64,000 bases of DNA from Duganella qianjiadongensis. GTDB taxonomy: Bacteria > Pseudomonadota > Gammaproteobacteria > Burkholderiales > Burkholderiaceae_D. Below, piece by piece: positions 33,915 through 43,101 of this stretch. The notes beneath the pieces were generated by a model. The model saw only the letters and a list, made by a program, of their open reading frames with translations. It made no database searches and was not told where the DNA came from. Positions within the stretch are counted from its first letter, which is position 1. The number at the start of each line of letters is the position of its first letter. Made by a program: the position numbers and the translations under genes. The stretch covers positions 62,001 through 126,000 of the forward strand of contig NZ_WWCM01000004.1 of NCBI RefSeq assembly GCF_009857915.1. Reading direction: 5' to 3'.

Positions 33915-34706
33915 ATGAACAATACCCAACTCAGCCCATCGCCCAGAACACGCGGTTACGGCGCCACAGCCCGTCCACCACTGCCGTACACCATCAGCCC
34001 CAGCGGGGCACGCCAGAATGAATTACTGGCGGCCCTGCCCGAACACGAGCTGGCAGCCTTGCTGCCGGAACTGGAACTGGTGACTCTGCCGGCAGGCAAG
34101 GAACTATTCGAATGCGGCGCCTGCATGGACTATGTGTATTTCCCTACCAGCGCCATCATTTCGCTGCTGTACGTGATGGAAAACGGCGCCACGACGGAAA
34201 TCGCCGTGGCCGGCCGTGAAGGCGTGGTCGGCGTATCGCTGTTTGCCGGCGAACGTGCCATGTGCAGCGCCATGGTGCAGGCAGCCGGCTATGGCTACCG
34301 CATGCACGCACGCCATCTGCGCGCCGCCTTCCATCTCGGTGGCGCACTGCCTGCCCTGCTGATGCGCTACAACACGGCACTGTTTGCCCAGATGGCGCAG
34401 AACGCCGTCGGTGGCCGTCACAGTTCCATCGAGCAGAAGCTGTGCCGCTGGCTGCTGGAACGGCTGGACCGTTCGTCCGATAACGTACTCAAGGTAACGC
34501 AGGAAATGATCGCCATCATGCTCGGCGTACGGCGCGAAAGCATCACGGCCGCCGCCGGCAAATTACAGGAGGAAGGCCTGATCGCCTACCGTCGCGGCAC
34601 CATCACCGTACTCGATCGCTCAGGTCTGGAGCAATATGCGGGGGAGTGCTACAAGGTGGCAAAGACGGAGTATGTGCGTCTGCTGGAGGATGTAGCGCAC
34701 TATTGA
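33915..34706 (+). CDS. Crp/Fnr-family transcriptional regulator
   Basis: A 263-residue regulator with an N-terminal cyclic-nucleotide-binding-like beta barrel (about 45-150: LELVTLPAGKELFECGA, VAGREGVVGVS) and a C-terminal helix-turn-helix (VTQEMIAIMLGVRRESITAAAGKLQ). It lacks the N-terminal cysteine cluster of FNR, so it is not an iron-sulfur oxygen sensor of that type. ATG 33915 is chosen for its GAGGA ribosome site; the open frame extends 108 codons further into non-coding sequence. Its last 104 bp overlap the antisense end of a sensor kinase gene. Confidence 0.9.
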   Translation: MNNTQLSPSPRTRGYGATARPPLPYTISPSGARQNELLAALPEHELAALLPELELVTLPAGKELFECGACMDYVYFPTSAIISLLYVMENGATTEIAVAGREGVVGVSLFAGERAMCSAMVQAAGYGYRMHARHLRAAFHLGGALPALLMRYNTALFAQMAQNAVGGRHSSIEQKLCRWLLERLDRSSDNVLKVTQEMIAIMLGVRRESITAAAGKLQEEGLIAYRRGTITVLDRSGLEQYAGECYKVAKTEYVRLLEDVAHY

Positions 34707-36186
34707 GCACGGCACTGAGAGCAGGCGGCAGGCTGTTTATCACAGCGCCACCCGGACTGGCTGCCATCGCCTGTTCCGCTAAAGGCTCAGGCAGTGCGCT
34801 AGGCTGGGGCAAGGGTATATTCACTTCAATACAGGTACCCTTTTCATGGCGGCCGCGCCGTATGCTCATGCTGCCACCGAGCAGCAAAGCACGCTCACGC
34901 ATACCCAGCAGACCGTGCGACATAGGCTTGACGATGTTGGCAGCGGCTATGCCTATGCCATCGTCGATGATACGCAAGATGAGGCCGTGCTGATCACGTG
35001 TGAGCGTCACTGTTACATGACTGGCGTGGGCATATTTACGGATATTCGTCAGTGCTTCCTGCACGATGCGGAACAGGGCAATCGACAGATCGCCGGAGCG
35101 GCGCGCGGTCTTTTCCACACCTGCCGCGACATCGCAATCGCAGCGCACCTGCGCCAGACGGCTGAACTCTTCGCAATAACTTTCGATGGCCGCGCACAGA
35201 CCCAGATTATCGAGCAGACTGGGGCGCAGATTTTCGACGATGCGGCGTTTCATTTCCACCGTTTCCACCAGCGTGGCGCGGGCCCGCTTGAGCTGCGCCG
35301 CCAGTTCCGGCTCACGCTGCTGCAACTGCTGGGTAACGGCGGCAATATCCATGCTGATGGACGTCAGATTGGCGCCCATTTCGTCATGCAGTTCGCGCGA
35401 TAAACGGATTTTCTCGTCTTCGCTAATGCTGATCAGGTGGCGCGACAGCAGCGACAACTGTTCGGTACGTTGTTGCACCTGCGATTCCAGCGTCTCGTTT
35501 GCACTCTGCAGCGCGTGCTCGACCTGTGCCCGGTTGGCAAAGCTACGCCGCACCAGCTGGTAGAACATCACCAGCACAACAATGGCCAGCGCATTAATGC
35601 TCATGCCCAGCAGGATGGCCTTAAGATATTCCTGATAGAAGGCCGCACTACGGTGCGCCATGGTTTCGTTCTGCTCCTGCTCCATGATCACCACCTGCAG
35701 GCGGATTTCATCCATGTTCACACGTCGTTCGCTGAGCTTGGCAATCTTGACGATTTCGGACAGGCCGCCATCGCGGTACACATCGATCGCCTGCCCCATC
35801 AGGCGCAAACGGCGGCGCACCAGAGTATGCAGCTGAGCCAGATTGCGCAGTTGCGAGGGGTTATCGGCCAGCAGCTTTTCCAGTTCCCTGAACTCGGCGT
35901 CCGTTTCGGTTGATGCCGAGGTGGTAGCGCGCAGCGTTTCTTCGCGGCCATTGAGGAAATAGCCGCGCATGCTGCTTTCCGCTTCCAGCACCAGCACATT
36001 CAGGTACTGCAAGCGGTCCGCCACGCGGGCCGACTGGGCCAGCGATTGCTGAGCTCCGCGCAGGGACTGCAGATTATGGAACAGACTGAAGCCATTCACG
36101 ATCAGCAGCAGCGCGCAGGTCACGCACAGGACCGTCTTATACAGTGGCAGACGGTGTTGCGGTGCCGGTTCTACAGTGAAATGCAT
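34603..36186 (-). CDS. Sensor histidine kinase, CHASE3 and NarX-type
   Basis: A 527-residue membrane kinase. It has two membrane helices (about 15-36 and 189-212) flanking a CHASE3-like periplasmic domain, then a short coiled coil, the HisKA_3 phospho-acceptor SRELHDEMGANLTSISMD and a NarX/DegS-type ATPase (RIIDDGIGI, SHGLLGMRERALLLGG). The conserved domain ends near NIPLP; a further 67 residues, Pro/Ala-rich and probably disordered, continue through the intergenic space and 104 bp into the convergent Crp-type gene. It lies 117 nt downstream of a LuxR-type response regulator, its likely partner. Confidence 0.9.
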   Translation of the reverse strand: MHFTVEPAPQHRLPLYKTVLCVTCALLLIVNGFSLFHNLQSLRGAQQSLAQSARVADRLQYLNVLVLEAESSMRGYFLNGREETLRATTSASTETDAEFRELEKLLADNPSQLRNLAQLHTLVRRRLRLMGQAIDVYRDGGLSEIVKIAKLSERRVNMDEIRLQVVIMEQEQNETMAHRSAAFYQEYLKAILLGMSINALAIVVLVMFYQLVRRSFANRAQVEHALQSANETLESQVQQRTEQLSLLSRHLISISEDEKIRLSRELHDEMGANLTSISMDIAAVTQQLQQREPELAAQLKRARATLVETVEMKRRIVENLRPSLLDNLGLCAAIESYCEEFSRLAQVRCDCDVAAGVEKTARRSGDLSIALFRIVQEALTNIRKYAHASHVTVTLTRDQHGLILRIIDDGIGIAAANIVKPMSHGLLGMRERALLLGGSMSIRRGRHEKGTCIEVNIPLPQPSALPEPLAEQAMAASPGGAVINSLPPALSAVLNSALHPPADAHTPSLPPCSTPPHIAPDLSDRVR

Positions 36187-36303
36187 CCTGAGGGGTTTCC
36201 TTCATGGTAGTTTGCGCCGGCCAGCGTAGGCGCATTATAGACCCGTGAAAGAATGGCTGCGCTGGCGCCACAGTTCAACCGTGCGCATAGCCCTGCAGCC
36301 GGC

Positions 36304-36936
36304 TTACTCGAGCAGTTTGTTCTTCATGGCGTAATAGGTCAGGTCGGAATTCGACTGCATGCCCATTTTTTCCATCACGCGGGTGCGATAGGTACTGACG
36401 GTTTTGATACTGAGCGACAGCGCCACGCCGATATCGGACACGGTTTCGCCCTTGGCCAGCCGCAGGAATACCTGAAATTCGCGGTCCGATAATTCCATGT
36501 GCAGCGCCGTATTCGGGTCGCGGTCCAGCGTCTGCGCCAGCAGTTCGCCTACCGTAGCGTTGACATAGCGCCGTCCCTGGAACACGGTGCGCACGGCCGT
36601 CATCAGCTCGTCCGCCTCGCACTCCTTGTTCAGATAGCCGTTGGCGCCCATCTTGAACAGGTTCACCGCATACTGCTGGGCCGGATAGCCGGACAGTATC
36701 AGTACCGGCAGATCGGGCTGGCCCTGGCGGATGGTGCGCAGGGTATCGATGCCGCTCTGGTCGGGCATGGCGATATCGAGCATCAGCACATCGCACACTT
36801 CGCGGCGGGCGATATCGAGCGCTTCGCGGCCACTACCGGCCTCGGCCACCACTTCGAATTCCTCGGTGGCGGAAAAAATCTGTTTGAATCCTGCGCGGAC
36901 TATCTGATGATCGTCGCAAATGGCAACGCGTATCAT
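36304..36936 (-). CDS. NarL/LuxR-family response regulator
   Basis: A 210-residue regulator with a receiver domain (CDDH at 7-10, Asp54 in LMLDIAMPD) and a LuxR-type helix-turn-helix (SDREFQVFLRLAKGETVSDIG, then SIKTVSTYRTRVMEKM). The receiver resembles UvrY/GacA. The start at 36936 has GGAGG 4 nt upstream; the open frame extends further but without a ribosome site. It precedes the NarX-like kinase on the same strand and probably forms a two-component system with it. Confidence 0.93.
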   Translation of the reverse strand: MIRVAICDDHQIVRAGFKQIFSATEEFEVVAEAGSGREALDIARREVCDVLMLDIAMPDQSGIDTLRTIRQGQPDLPVLILSGYPAQQYAVNLFKMGANGYLNKECEADELMTAVRTVFQGRRYVNATVGELLAQTLDRDPNTALHMELSDREFQVFLRLAKGETVSDIGVALSLSIKTVSTYRTRVMEKMGMQSNSDLTYYAMKNKLLE

Positions 36937-37075
36937 GCATCCTCCTGTCTGGCCGGCCTGCGGCATAGACTGTCCCGGACGGAACGTCACGGTATTCAGC
37001 GTCGCTGATTTTTAGTCAATATTGAGAGTATAGCAGCTACCCAGCTGGAGGCCGCGTACGGCTGGCCTGCGCAGC

Positions 37076-37468
37076 TCAGCCCAGCTTGAGCAGGTCCAGT
37101 ATGGCCTGCAGTTCGCGCCGGATCAGACTGCGATCGAGCGGCGCCGCTTCTGGCGGCACAGCCGCTTCAAAACTGCCCTCGGCCGCTGCGCCATGGTGCT
37201 CGCCACGGCTATCGAGCTTGTTACGGGCGCCGCTAATGGTGAAGCCCTGCTCGTACAGCAACTCGCGGATACGGCGGATCAGCAGCACTTCGTGGTGCTG
37301 GTAGTAGCGCCGGTTGCCGCGCCGTTTGACCGGTTTGAGCTGCGTAAATTCCTGCTCCCAGTAACGCAGTACATGGGGCTTTACGCCGCACAGCTCGCTG
37401 ACTTCACCGATGGTGAAGTAACGCTTGGCCGGTATCGGCGGCAGCACGGCAGCATCGGTCTTGGTCAC
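37076..37468 (-). CDS. MerR-family transcriptional regulator
   Basis: A 130-residue DNA-binding protein with the MerR helix-turn-helix and wing at about 16-85 (YFTIGEVSELCGVKPHVLRY, RRGNRRYYQHHE). The C-terminal part is short and helical with no metal-binding cysteines. It is the usual neighbour of ihfA in Burkholderiales, 14 nt downstream of it, at the end of the translation operon. Its target is unknown. Confidence 0.9.
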   Translation of the reverse strand: MTKTDAAVLPPIPAKRYFTIGEVSELCGVKPHVLRYWEQEFTQLKPVKRRGNRRYYQHHEVLLIRRIRELLYEQGFTISGARNKLDSRGEHHGAAAEGSFEAAVPPEAAPLDRSLIRRELQAILDLLKLG

Positions 37469-37482
37469 GACTTAGCTCCCGT

Positions 37483-37830
37483 TCAGGCAACACGTGCCGC
37501 CGGATTGCTCTCTTCCACCATGCCTTTGAGCTTCTGGCTGGCGTGGAAAGTCACGACGCGGCGCGCCGTGATAGGAATTTCTTCGCCCGTCTTGGGGTTG
37601 CGGCCCGGTCGCTGCGGCTTGTCGCGCAGCTGGAAGTTGCCGAAACCGGACAGTTTTACGGCTTCGCCCCGTTCCAGCGCATTGCGGATTTCGTCAAAGA
37701 AGGTTTCCACCATGTCTTTGGCTTCGCGCTTGTTCAGGCCCACCTGTTCGAACAGCAGTTCGGCCAGCTCCGCCTTGGTCAGCGTCGGCAAATCTTTTTC
37801 AGCATCCTGACGTACTTTGGCGACCTGCAT
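37483..37830 (-). CDS. ihfA: Integration host factor subunit alpha
   Basis: DNA-bending protein that forms a heterodimer with IhfB. The HU/IHF fold covers the last 100 residues: [41 protein letters not shown], and [13 protein letters not shown]. The first ATG (37830) has no ribosome site. The frame stays open for 22 more codons to an ATT at 37896 (reading [13 protein letters not shown]...), which has AGGG seven nt upstream, and no ATG, GTG or TTG occurs before the TAG stop beyond it. The true start could therefore be ATT 37896, giving 137 residues. N-terminal extensions are common for this subunit in Burkholderiales. Confidence 0.95.
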   Translation of the reverse strand: MQVAKVRQDAEKDLPTLTKAELAELLFEQVGLNKREAKDMVETFFDEIRNALERGEAVKLSGFGNFQLRDKPQRPGRNPKTGEEIPITARRVVTFHASQKLKGMVEESNPAARVA

Positions 37831-37926
37831 GGCGCGATGCAGATCGGCAGCCAGTGCGGACTGCAGTACGGCGGAATCGACGTCGTTGTTATTAATTTTA
37901 CTGCCCTGCCTTCTCTAATAACGAAT

Positions 37927-37948
37927 GAGTCCGGCATTAGCCGGACTC
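37927..37948 (-). terminator. Hairpin between pheT and ihfA
   Basis: GAGTCCGGC and GCCGGACTC form a perfect 9-bp stem with a 4-nt loop, in the 152-nt gap between pheT and ihfA. It is followed on the minus strand by an A/T-rich sequence (ATTCGTTATTAG) rather than a clear T run, so it may be a weak terminator or processing site. Confidence 0.5.
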
Positions 37949-37982
37949 CCGAATATACAAAACGCTCAGCTTTGCGCCCGTA

Positions 37983-40433
37983 TCAGGTGCGCAGACGTGC
38001 GCCGTGTTTCTGCTTGGCAGCGTCGCCCAGGGCCGTCATTACGGCCTCGACCACGTCATCCTGCAGCGTGTTTTGAGTATCTTGCAAGCTAAAGCGGAAA
38101 GCAAGCGATTTTTCGTCCGCCTCCAGCCCTTTACCACGATATTCATCAAACAAAACAATGGCTTGCACAATCTTTCCGTGCGGATTTGTTGCCAGAGCAT
38201 CATTGAAGGCATCGAGCAGATCCTGTGCCGGAACGCACTGTTTCACCACCACGGCCAGATCGCGCGTCGCGCCGGGGAACTTGGAAATTTCCGCATAAAC
38301 GGGCACATTGCGTTGCTGCAGCGCCTCGGCATCGACTTCGAACACCACCGGCGCTTGCGGCAGCTCATATTTCTGCAGCCAGCGCGGATGCAGTTCGCCA
38401 ATGAAGCCGATAACTTTGCCGTCCAGCAGCACGTTAGCCGAACGGCCCGGATGCAGGGCCGGATGTTCGGCTTTGACGAAACGCAGGGTCAGCGGCGCAA
38501 ACAGGTGTTCCAGATCGGCCTTCAGGTCGAAGAAATCGACATGGCGGTTATCCAGCCCCCACTGCTCGTCGGCCACATGGCCGTAAGCCATGGCAGCGAC
38601 CCGCTTAGGCTGGTGGTAGCCGGCCACGGTCAGCGCGCCATCGGCCACGCTGTCGTCGCGCAGGTAGATGGCGCCCACTTCGAACAGGCGCACGCGGTTG
38701 GTCTTACGGTTGAGGTTGTAACGCACATTGCTGACCAGACTGCCGATCAGGGTGGTACGCATCACGCTCATCTGGCTGGCGATAGGATTCTGCAGGCGGA
38801 TAGGCTGCTCGTTGCCGGCGAAATCCTGCTCCCATGCCGCTTCCACGAAGCTCATATTGACCACTTCCTGGAAACCCAGATCGGCCAGCTGGTGACGCAC
38901 GGCGAACAGAGTACGGGTGTTTTCCGGCGCAATGATCATGGTGTTGGCAGCCACTGGCGCCACCGCTGGAATGTTCTCGAAGCCGTACACGCGCGCCACT
39001 TCTTCGATCAGATCTTCTTCGATCTCGATATCGAAACGGTAGCTAGGCGCCGTCACGGCGAACACGCCATGGTCATTGCTGCCATCGGCGGCAGCTTCGA
39101 GCGAGAACGGCAGGCCCAGGCGGGCGAAGATATCGGCCACCATCTGGTCGTTGACAGCCACGCCGATCACCTTGCGGGCGCGCGCCGTGCGCATCTGCAC
39201 TGGCTTGGCAGCCGGTACGTTGACGATCTGGTCATCCACCGGCCCCACTTGCGTGGTCGGGGTGCCGCAGATTTCGATCAGCAGCGAGGTAATCCGCTCG
39301 ATATGTTCCACCGTGGTGGCGTGGTCTACGCCGCGCTCGAAACGGTGCGCCGCATCGGTCGAGAAGTTGTACTTGCGGGCGCGGCCCTGTATCGCGTTAG
39401 GCCACCAGAATGCCGCTTCCAGATAGATCGATTCCGTTTCCAGCGAAACAGCGGTAGCGTCGCCGCCCATGATACCGGCCAGCGATTCGATTTCTTTGTC
39501 GTCGGCAATCACGCCTACCCATTCGTCGATGCTGATGGTGTTACCGTTCAACAGCTTGAGGGTTTCACCGGCCTTACCCCAGCGTACATTCAGGCCGCCG
39601 TGGATTTTGGCCAGATCGAACACGTGGGTAGGACGACCCAGCTCCAGCATCACGTAGTTGGAAATATCCACCAGTGCCGATACCGAGCGCTGGCCGCTGC
39701 GCTCAAGGCGCTGCTTCATCCACGCTGGCGTGGCGGCTTTGGCGTTCAGGTTGCGGATCACCCGGCCCGAGAAGCGGCCGCACAGATCCGGCGCCGAGAT
39801 TTTCACCGGCAGCACTTCGGCGCTGTTGACCGCCACCGGACGGAAGGTCGGCGCCTGCAGCGCAACGCCCGTCAGGGCCGAGACTTCACGCGCCACGCCC
39901 AGCACGGACAGGCAGTCGGCCTTGTTCGGGGTCAGCTTGATGGTGAACTTCAGATCGTTGAGCGCGTAGTAGTCGCGGAAGTTTTTGCCGATCGGTGCAT
40001 CGTCCGGCAGTTCCAGCAGGCCGCTGCCCTCTTCCGACAGCTTCAGTTCCTTGGCCGAGCACAGCATGCCTTGCGATTCCACACCGCGCAGCTGGCCCAC
40101 CTTGATTTCGAAGGGCTTGCCGTCGGCGCCAGGCGGCAGCACGGCGCCGGCCATGGCGCACACCACTTTCAGCCCCGGGCGCACATTCGGCGCACCGCAG
40201 ACGATGTTGAGCAGGGTGCCCGTGCCCACATCCACCTGGCACACGTTCAGACGGTCGGCATTCGGGTGCTTGGCCATATCGCGTACATGACCGACCACCA
40301 CATTGGAAAACGGCGGGGCTACCGCTTCGACTTCTTCCACTTCCAGACCGGACATGGTCAGCAGATGGGCCAGTTCGTCCGAAGTCATCTTCGGATCGAC
40401 CATGGTACGGAGCCAGTTTTCAGAGAATTGCAT
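37983..40433 (-). CDS. pheT: Phenylalanyl-tRNA synthetase beta subunit
   Basis: The large subunit of the alpha2-beta2 enzyme that charges tRNA-Phe; it carries tRNA-binding and editing domains. At 816 residues it has normal length. An N-terminal EMAP/tRNA-binding domain (about 40-150, [21 protein letters not shown]) is followed by B3/B4 editing, B5, a pseudo-catalytic core and the C-terminal ferredoxin-like anticodon-binding domain ([18 protein letters not shown]). ATG 40433 with AAGG seven nt upstream is preferred to TTG 40439. It lies 72 nt after pheS. Confidence 0.97.
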   Translation of the reverse strand: MQFSENWLRTMVDPKMTSDELAHLLTMSGLEVEEVEAVAPPFSNVVVGHVRDMAKHPNADRLNVCQVDVGTGTLLNIVCGAPNVRPGLKVVCAMAGAVLPPGADGKPFEIKVGQLRGVESQGMLCSAKELKLSEEGSGLLELPDDAPIGKNFRDYYALNDLKFTIKLTPNKADCLSVLGVAREVSALTGVALQAPTFRPVAVNSAEVLPVKISAPDLCGRFSGRVIRNLNAKAATPAWMKQRLERSGQRSVSALVDISNYVMLELGRPTHVFDLAKIHGGLNVRWGKAGETLKLLNGNTISIDEWVGVIADDKEIESLAGIMGGDATAVSLETESIYLEAAFWWPNAIQGRARKYNFSTDAAHRFERGVDHATTVEHIERITSLLIEICGTPTTQVGPVDDQIVNVPAAKPVQMRTARARKVIGVAVNDQMVADIFARLGLPFSLEAAADGSNDHGVFAVTAPSYRFDIEIEEDLIEEVARVYGFENIPAVAPVAANTMIIAPENTRTLFAVRHQLADLGFQEVVNMSFVEAAWEQDFAGNEQPIRLQNPIASQMSVMRTTLIGSLVSNVRYNLNRKTNRVRLFEVGAIYLRDDSVADGALTVAGYHQPKRVAAMAYGHVADEQWGLDNRHVDFFDLKADLEHLFAPLTLRFVKAEHPALHPGRSANVLLDGKVIGFIGELHPRWLQKYELPQAPVVFEVDAEALQQRNVPVYAEISKFPGATRDLAVVVKQCVPAQDLLDAFNDALATNPHGKIVQAIVLFDEYRGKGLEADEKSLAFRFSLQDTQNTLQDDVVEAVMTALGDAAKQKHGARLRT

Positions 40434-40505
40434 AATCAAGCCTTCAAAGAGAGTCCGACGGGAGCGCTGCCCACCTGCGTGAGCGCGCTCGACCGACTTG
40501 AGGAT

Positions 40506-41525
40506 TTAGTTGAACTGCTTCAGGAAGCGCAGATCGCCTTCGTAGAACAGACGCAGATCGTTGACGCCGTAGCGCAGCATGGTCAGGCGTTCCAGACCGG
40601 AGCCGAAGGCGAAACCGATATACTTTTCCGGATCCAGACCGAAGTTGCGCACCACCGAAGGGTGCACCTGACCCGAGCCGGAGATCTCCAGCCAGCGGCC
40701 TTTGAGCGGGCCGGAACCGAAGGCAATGTCGATCTCGGCCGAAGGTTCGGTGAACGGGAAGTAGGAAGGACGGAAGCGCACTTGCAGATCATCCGTCTCG
40801 AAGAAGGCTTTGACGAAATTCAGGTACACGCCCTTCAGATCGGCGAAGCTGATGTTCTCGGCGATCCACAGGCCTTCGACCTGATGGAACATGGGCGAGT
40901 GGGTGGCATCGCTGTCGACGCGGTAGGTACGGCCCGGCGCGATCACCTTGATCGGCGGCGTGTGGCTGCGCGCATAACGCACCTGCATAGGGCTGGTGTG
41001 GGTACGCAGCAGCAGCGGCTTGCCCGTGGTATCGTTGCCTTCGATGTAGAAGGTATCCTGCATGGAACGGGCTGGATGGTTTTCCGGGCTGTTCAGCGCG
41101 GTGAAGTTGGTCCAGTCGTTTTCGATTTCGGGGCCGTCGGCCACTTCGAAACCGATGGAACGGAAGATCGCCTCGACCCGCTCCCAGGTGCGCATCACGG
41201 GATGCAATCCACCGCCGGCGCGGCCGCGGCCTGGCAGGGAAACGTCGATCGCCTCGGCGTTGAGGCGCGCTTGCATCTGGGCTTCGGCCAGCGCGTCGCG
41301 CCGGGCCGTCAGGGCCGCTTCGATCTGCCCTTTGGCAGCGTTGATCAGGGCGCCCTGCGCCTTGCGTGCTTCAGGGTCGAGCTTGCCCAACCCTTTCATC
41401 AATTCGGTAATCTGGCCAGTCTTGCCCAGATATTTGGCTTTAGCATTTTCCAGTGCGGCGGCGTCATCTTGCGCGGCCATGAAATCCTGCACTGCTGAGG
41501 CGACGAGTTGTTCCAGGGAGTCCAT
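40506..41525 (-). CDS. pheS: Phenylalanyl-tRNA synthetase alpha subunit
   Basis: Catalytic subunit of PheRS, 339 residues. An N-terminal coiled coil (1-90) precedes the class II catalytic domain: motif 2 around [12 protein letters not shown], the [13 protein letters not shown] stretch, and motif 3 [17 protein letters not shown]. It is preceded by a strong terminator in the 103-nt gap after rplT. No phenylalanine-rich leader peptide like E. coli pheM is seen. Confidence 0.98.
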   Translation of the reverse strand: MDSLEQLVASAVQDFMAAQDDAAALENAKAKYLGKTGQITELMKGLGKLDPEARKAQGALINAAKGQIEAALTARRDALAEAQMQARLNAEAIDVSLPGRGRAGGGLHPVMRTWERVEAIFRSIGFEVADGPEIENDWTNFTALNSPENHPARSMQDTFYIEGNDTTGKPLLLRTHTSPMQVRYARSHTPPIKVIAPGRTYRVDSDATHSPMFHQVEGLWIAENISFADLKGVYLNFVKAFFETDDLQVRFRPSYFPFTEPSAEIDIAFGSGPLKGRWLEISGSGQVHPSVVRNFGLDPEKYIGFAFGSGLERLTMLRYGVNDLRLFYEGDLRFLKQFN

Positions 41526-41546
41526 GCGTTTTTCTTATCCTCAATC

Positions 41547-41609
41547 AAAAACGGGGCACAGGTATCTCACCTTGCCCCGTTCTCTCGGCTGCTGCGTCGC
41601 CGCAGCAGC
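41547..41609 (-). terminator. Terminator/attenuator hairpins between rplT and pheS
   Basis: Two hairpins lie in the gap. GCTGCTGCG-TCGC-CGCAGCAGC (41588-41609) is a perfect 9-bp stem. The next (41551-41580), ACGGGGCA...TGCCCCGT with an inner AGGT/ACCT helix, is followed on the minus strand by TTTTT. They separate rplT from pheS and could terminate, or attenuate read-through into, pheST. No alternative antiterminator pairing or leader peptide was found. Confidence 0.75.
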
Positions 41610-41628
41610 TAGTGTCAATCAATGCGTA

Positions 41629-41988
41629 TTAGGCAGCGATTTTAGCTTTCACAGCGTTGACAATCGCAGCGAATGCTGGCTTGTCCATCACTGCCATATC
41701 GGCCAGGACTTTACGGTCCAGTTCGATCGAAGCTTTCTTCAGACCGTTCATGAATACGCTGTAGGTAACGCCATGCTCACGGGAAGCAGCGTTAATACGG
41801 GCGATCCACAGACGACGGAAGACGCGCTTCTTGTTACGACGGTCACGGTAGGCGTACTGGCCAGCGCGCATCACTGCTTGCTTGGCAATACGATATACCT
41901 TGCTACGACGACCGCGGTAGCCTTTGGCCAGGTTCAGTACTTTTTTATGACGGGCACGAGCTGTAACCCCACGTTTTACTCTAGGCAT
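41629..41988 (-). CDS. rplT: 50S ribosomal protein L20
   Basis: A 119-residue basic 23S rRNA-binding protein, needed early in large-subunit assembly. The start [20 protein letters not shown] and the C-terminal half are typical. A strong AAGGAG ribosome site lies upstream. It follows rpmI by 23 nt. L20 represses the rpmI-rplT operon in E. coli by binding its leader; a similar control may act here but cannot be read from the sequence. Confidence 0.98.
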   Translation of the reverse strand: MPRVKRGVTARARHKKVLNLAKGYRGRRSKVYRIAKQAVMRAGQYAYRDRRNKKRVFRRLWIARINAASREHGVTYSVFMNGLKKASIELDRKVLADMAVMDKPAFAAIVNAVKAKIAA

Positions 41989-42011
41989 AGTAACTCCTTA
42001 ACAGTGTGAGA

Positions 42012-42209
42012 TTAAGCGGATGGCATCATACGCAGTACGGACGTGACATCCGAAGCGTTGATGTTGCGAGTGCCGCGCAGTTGACGTTTGTTTTTGGTGG
42101 TCTTTTTGGTCAGAATGTGGCGTTTGAAAGCCATACCCGATTTAACAGTACCACCTGGACGCACGCGAAAACGTTTTTTCGCGGAGCTTTTGGTTTTCAT
42201 TTTTGGCAT
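42012..42209 (-). CDS. rpmI: 50S ribosomal protein L35
   Basis: A 65-residue basic ribosomal protein ([16 protein letters not shown], then [16 protein letters not shown]). Length and sequence are normal. It is the first gene of rpmI-rplT, separated from infC by about 330 nt containing a terminator and a palindromic element. Its own ribosome site is within a hairpin 6 nt before the ATG. Confidence 0.98.
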   Translation of the reverse strand: MPKMKTKSSAKKRFRVRPGGTVKSGMAFKRHILTKKTTKNKRQLRGTRNINASDVTSVLRMMPSA

Positions 42210-42215
42210 AGTAAT

Positions 42216-42231
42216 CTACCCCTTCGGGTAG
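42216..42231 (-). promoter_or_regulatory. Hairpin covering the rpmI ribosome-binding site
   Basis: On the minus strand CTACCC-GAAG-GGGTAG forms a 6-bp stem ending 6 nt before the rpmI ATG. Its right arm with the last loop base (GGGGTAG) is the only Shine-Dalgarno-like sequence, so folding would hide it. This fits translational control of rpmI, for example by L20, but the regulator is inferred. Confidence 0.5.
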
Positions 42232-42337
42232 CTCCATATCAAACAGGATTGCAGGTGGTAACTACGTTACGCTTAGATGCCTGCTTTCACTTGTTTTTGC
42301 AGCAGATGCGAGTCCACTACATTTACTACAGCCGGAC

Positions 42338-42343
42338 ATTATA
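42338..42343 (-). promoter_or_regulatory. Possible -10 element for rpmI
   Basis: A perfect TATAAT occurs on the minus strand about 129 nt upstream of rpmI, just downstream of the terminator that follows infC. No good -35 lies at the right distance. It may be the internal rpmI promoter, or chance. Confidence 0.35.
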
Positions 42344-42366
42344 GACCAGTCGTAGCAATAGCGCAG

Positions 42367-42427
42367 CAAAAAAATCGGGGCTGGAGCAGGTTTTTTTAGA
42401 AAACCCGCTCCAGCCCCGAATTTTTTT
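42367..42427 (-). terminator. Bidirectional rho-independent terminator between infC and rpmI
   Basis: TCGGGGCTGGAGC (42375-42387) pairs perfectly over 13 bp with GCTCCAGCCCCGA (42407-42419). A-runs and T-runs flank it on both sides, giving T tracts on either strand. In the leftward direction it lies downstream of infC, so rpmI-rplT should be separately transcribed or expressed by read-through. Confidence 0.85.
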
Positions 42428-42530
42428 AGAGGGTGTTTCAAAATGCGCGCAGCGAGGCGCGGCGACGAAGACAGTGCACAAGCACGGCGACGAGTCGCAA
42501 CGAAGCTGCGGGCTTTTTGAAACGGCCTCT
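42428..42530. repeat. Imperfect long palindrome between infC and rpmI
   Basis: Arms GTTTCAAAATGCGCGCAGC (42435-42453) and its near-complement at 42505-42523 match at 17 of 19 positions, with AGAGG/CCTCT extending them outward. The centre contains CGGCGACGA twice as a direct repeat. It starts 12 nt beyond the infC stop. The appearance is that of a dispersed intergenic repeat unit, but no second copy is in this window. It could form an extended hairpin in the infC transcript. Confidence 0.6.
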
Positions 42531-42542
42531 CAGCCCGAGAGC

Positions 42543-43064
42543 TTACTTTTTCTTCTTAGGTGCCAGCACCATAATCATCTGGCGGCCTTCCATTTTGGGG
42601 AACTGCTCAACCTGGCCGTGCGGCTCGAGGTCGGCTTTCAGACGTTCCAGCATACGGAAGCCAATATCCTGGTGCGCCATTTCACGGCCGCGGAAGCGCA
42701 GCGTGATCTTGGTCTTGTCGCCATCTTCAAGGAACTTGATCAGATTGCGCAGCTTGATATTGTAGTCGCCGTCATCGGTACCCGGGCGGAATTTGACTTC
42801 CTTCACGGAGATGACTTTCTGCTTCAATTTCGCTTCGTGAGCCTTCTTCTGCTCCGAATACTTGAACTTGCCGTAGTCCATCAAACGGCAGACCGGCGGG
42901 ACCGCAGTAGGTGCGATCTCGACCAGATCAACGTTTGCCTCTTCCGCCAGGCGGAAGGCTTCGGCCAGACTCACGATACCGAGAGGCTCGTTATCAACCC
43001 CGCTTAAACGCATTTCGGGGTGAGTGATTTCGCCATTGATGCGATGCGACTTGTCAGTAGCTAT
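42543..43064 (-). CDS. infC: Translation initiation factor IF-3 (ATA start)
   Basis: Binds the 30S subunit, prevents premature joining and checks start codons. The N-domain and C-domain are complete: [40 protein letters not shown], and the tail [11 protein letters not shown]. No ATG, GTG or TTG gives the usual N-terminus: the first ATG (43013) would cut off the conserved RINGEI segment. Reading back from it, the frame gives [16 protein letters not shown] from an ATA at 43064, with AAGGA six nt upstream. This gives 173 residues, near the family norm. Rare start codons let IF-3 repress its own translation in E. coli (AUU). Confidence 0.95.
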   Translation of the reverse strand: MATDKSHRINGEITHPEMRLSGVDNEPLGIVSLAEAFRLAEEANVDLVEIAPTAVPPVCRLMDYGKFKYSEQKKAHEAKLKQKVISVKEVKFRPGTDDGDYNIKLRNLIKFLEDGDKTKITLRFRGREMAHQDIGFRMLERLKADLEPHGQVEQFPKMEGRQMIMVLAPKKKK

Positions 43065-43101
43065 GGTGATTCCTTTTAATGTCTGATGAAATGCTGCGCG
43101 C

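Noticed and set aside
36937..37075. tRNA-Pro gene next to the MerR gene
   Set aside because: A tRNA is common at this place in related genomes, but no cloverleaf can be drawn here.
38004..41498. 1164-codon plus-strand frame opposite pheT and pheS
   Set aside because: It spans two unrelated genes and their spacer, with His/Gln/Arg-rich sequence typical of antisense reading.
41526..41628. PheM-like leader peptide and attenuator for pheST
   Set aside because: Terminator hairpins exist, but no short Phe-rich reading frame lies upstream, so attenuation by a leader peptide is not supported.
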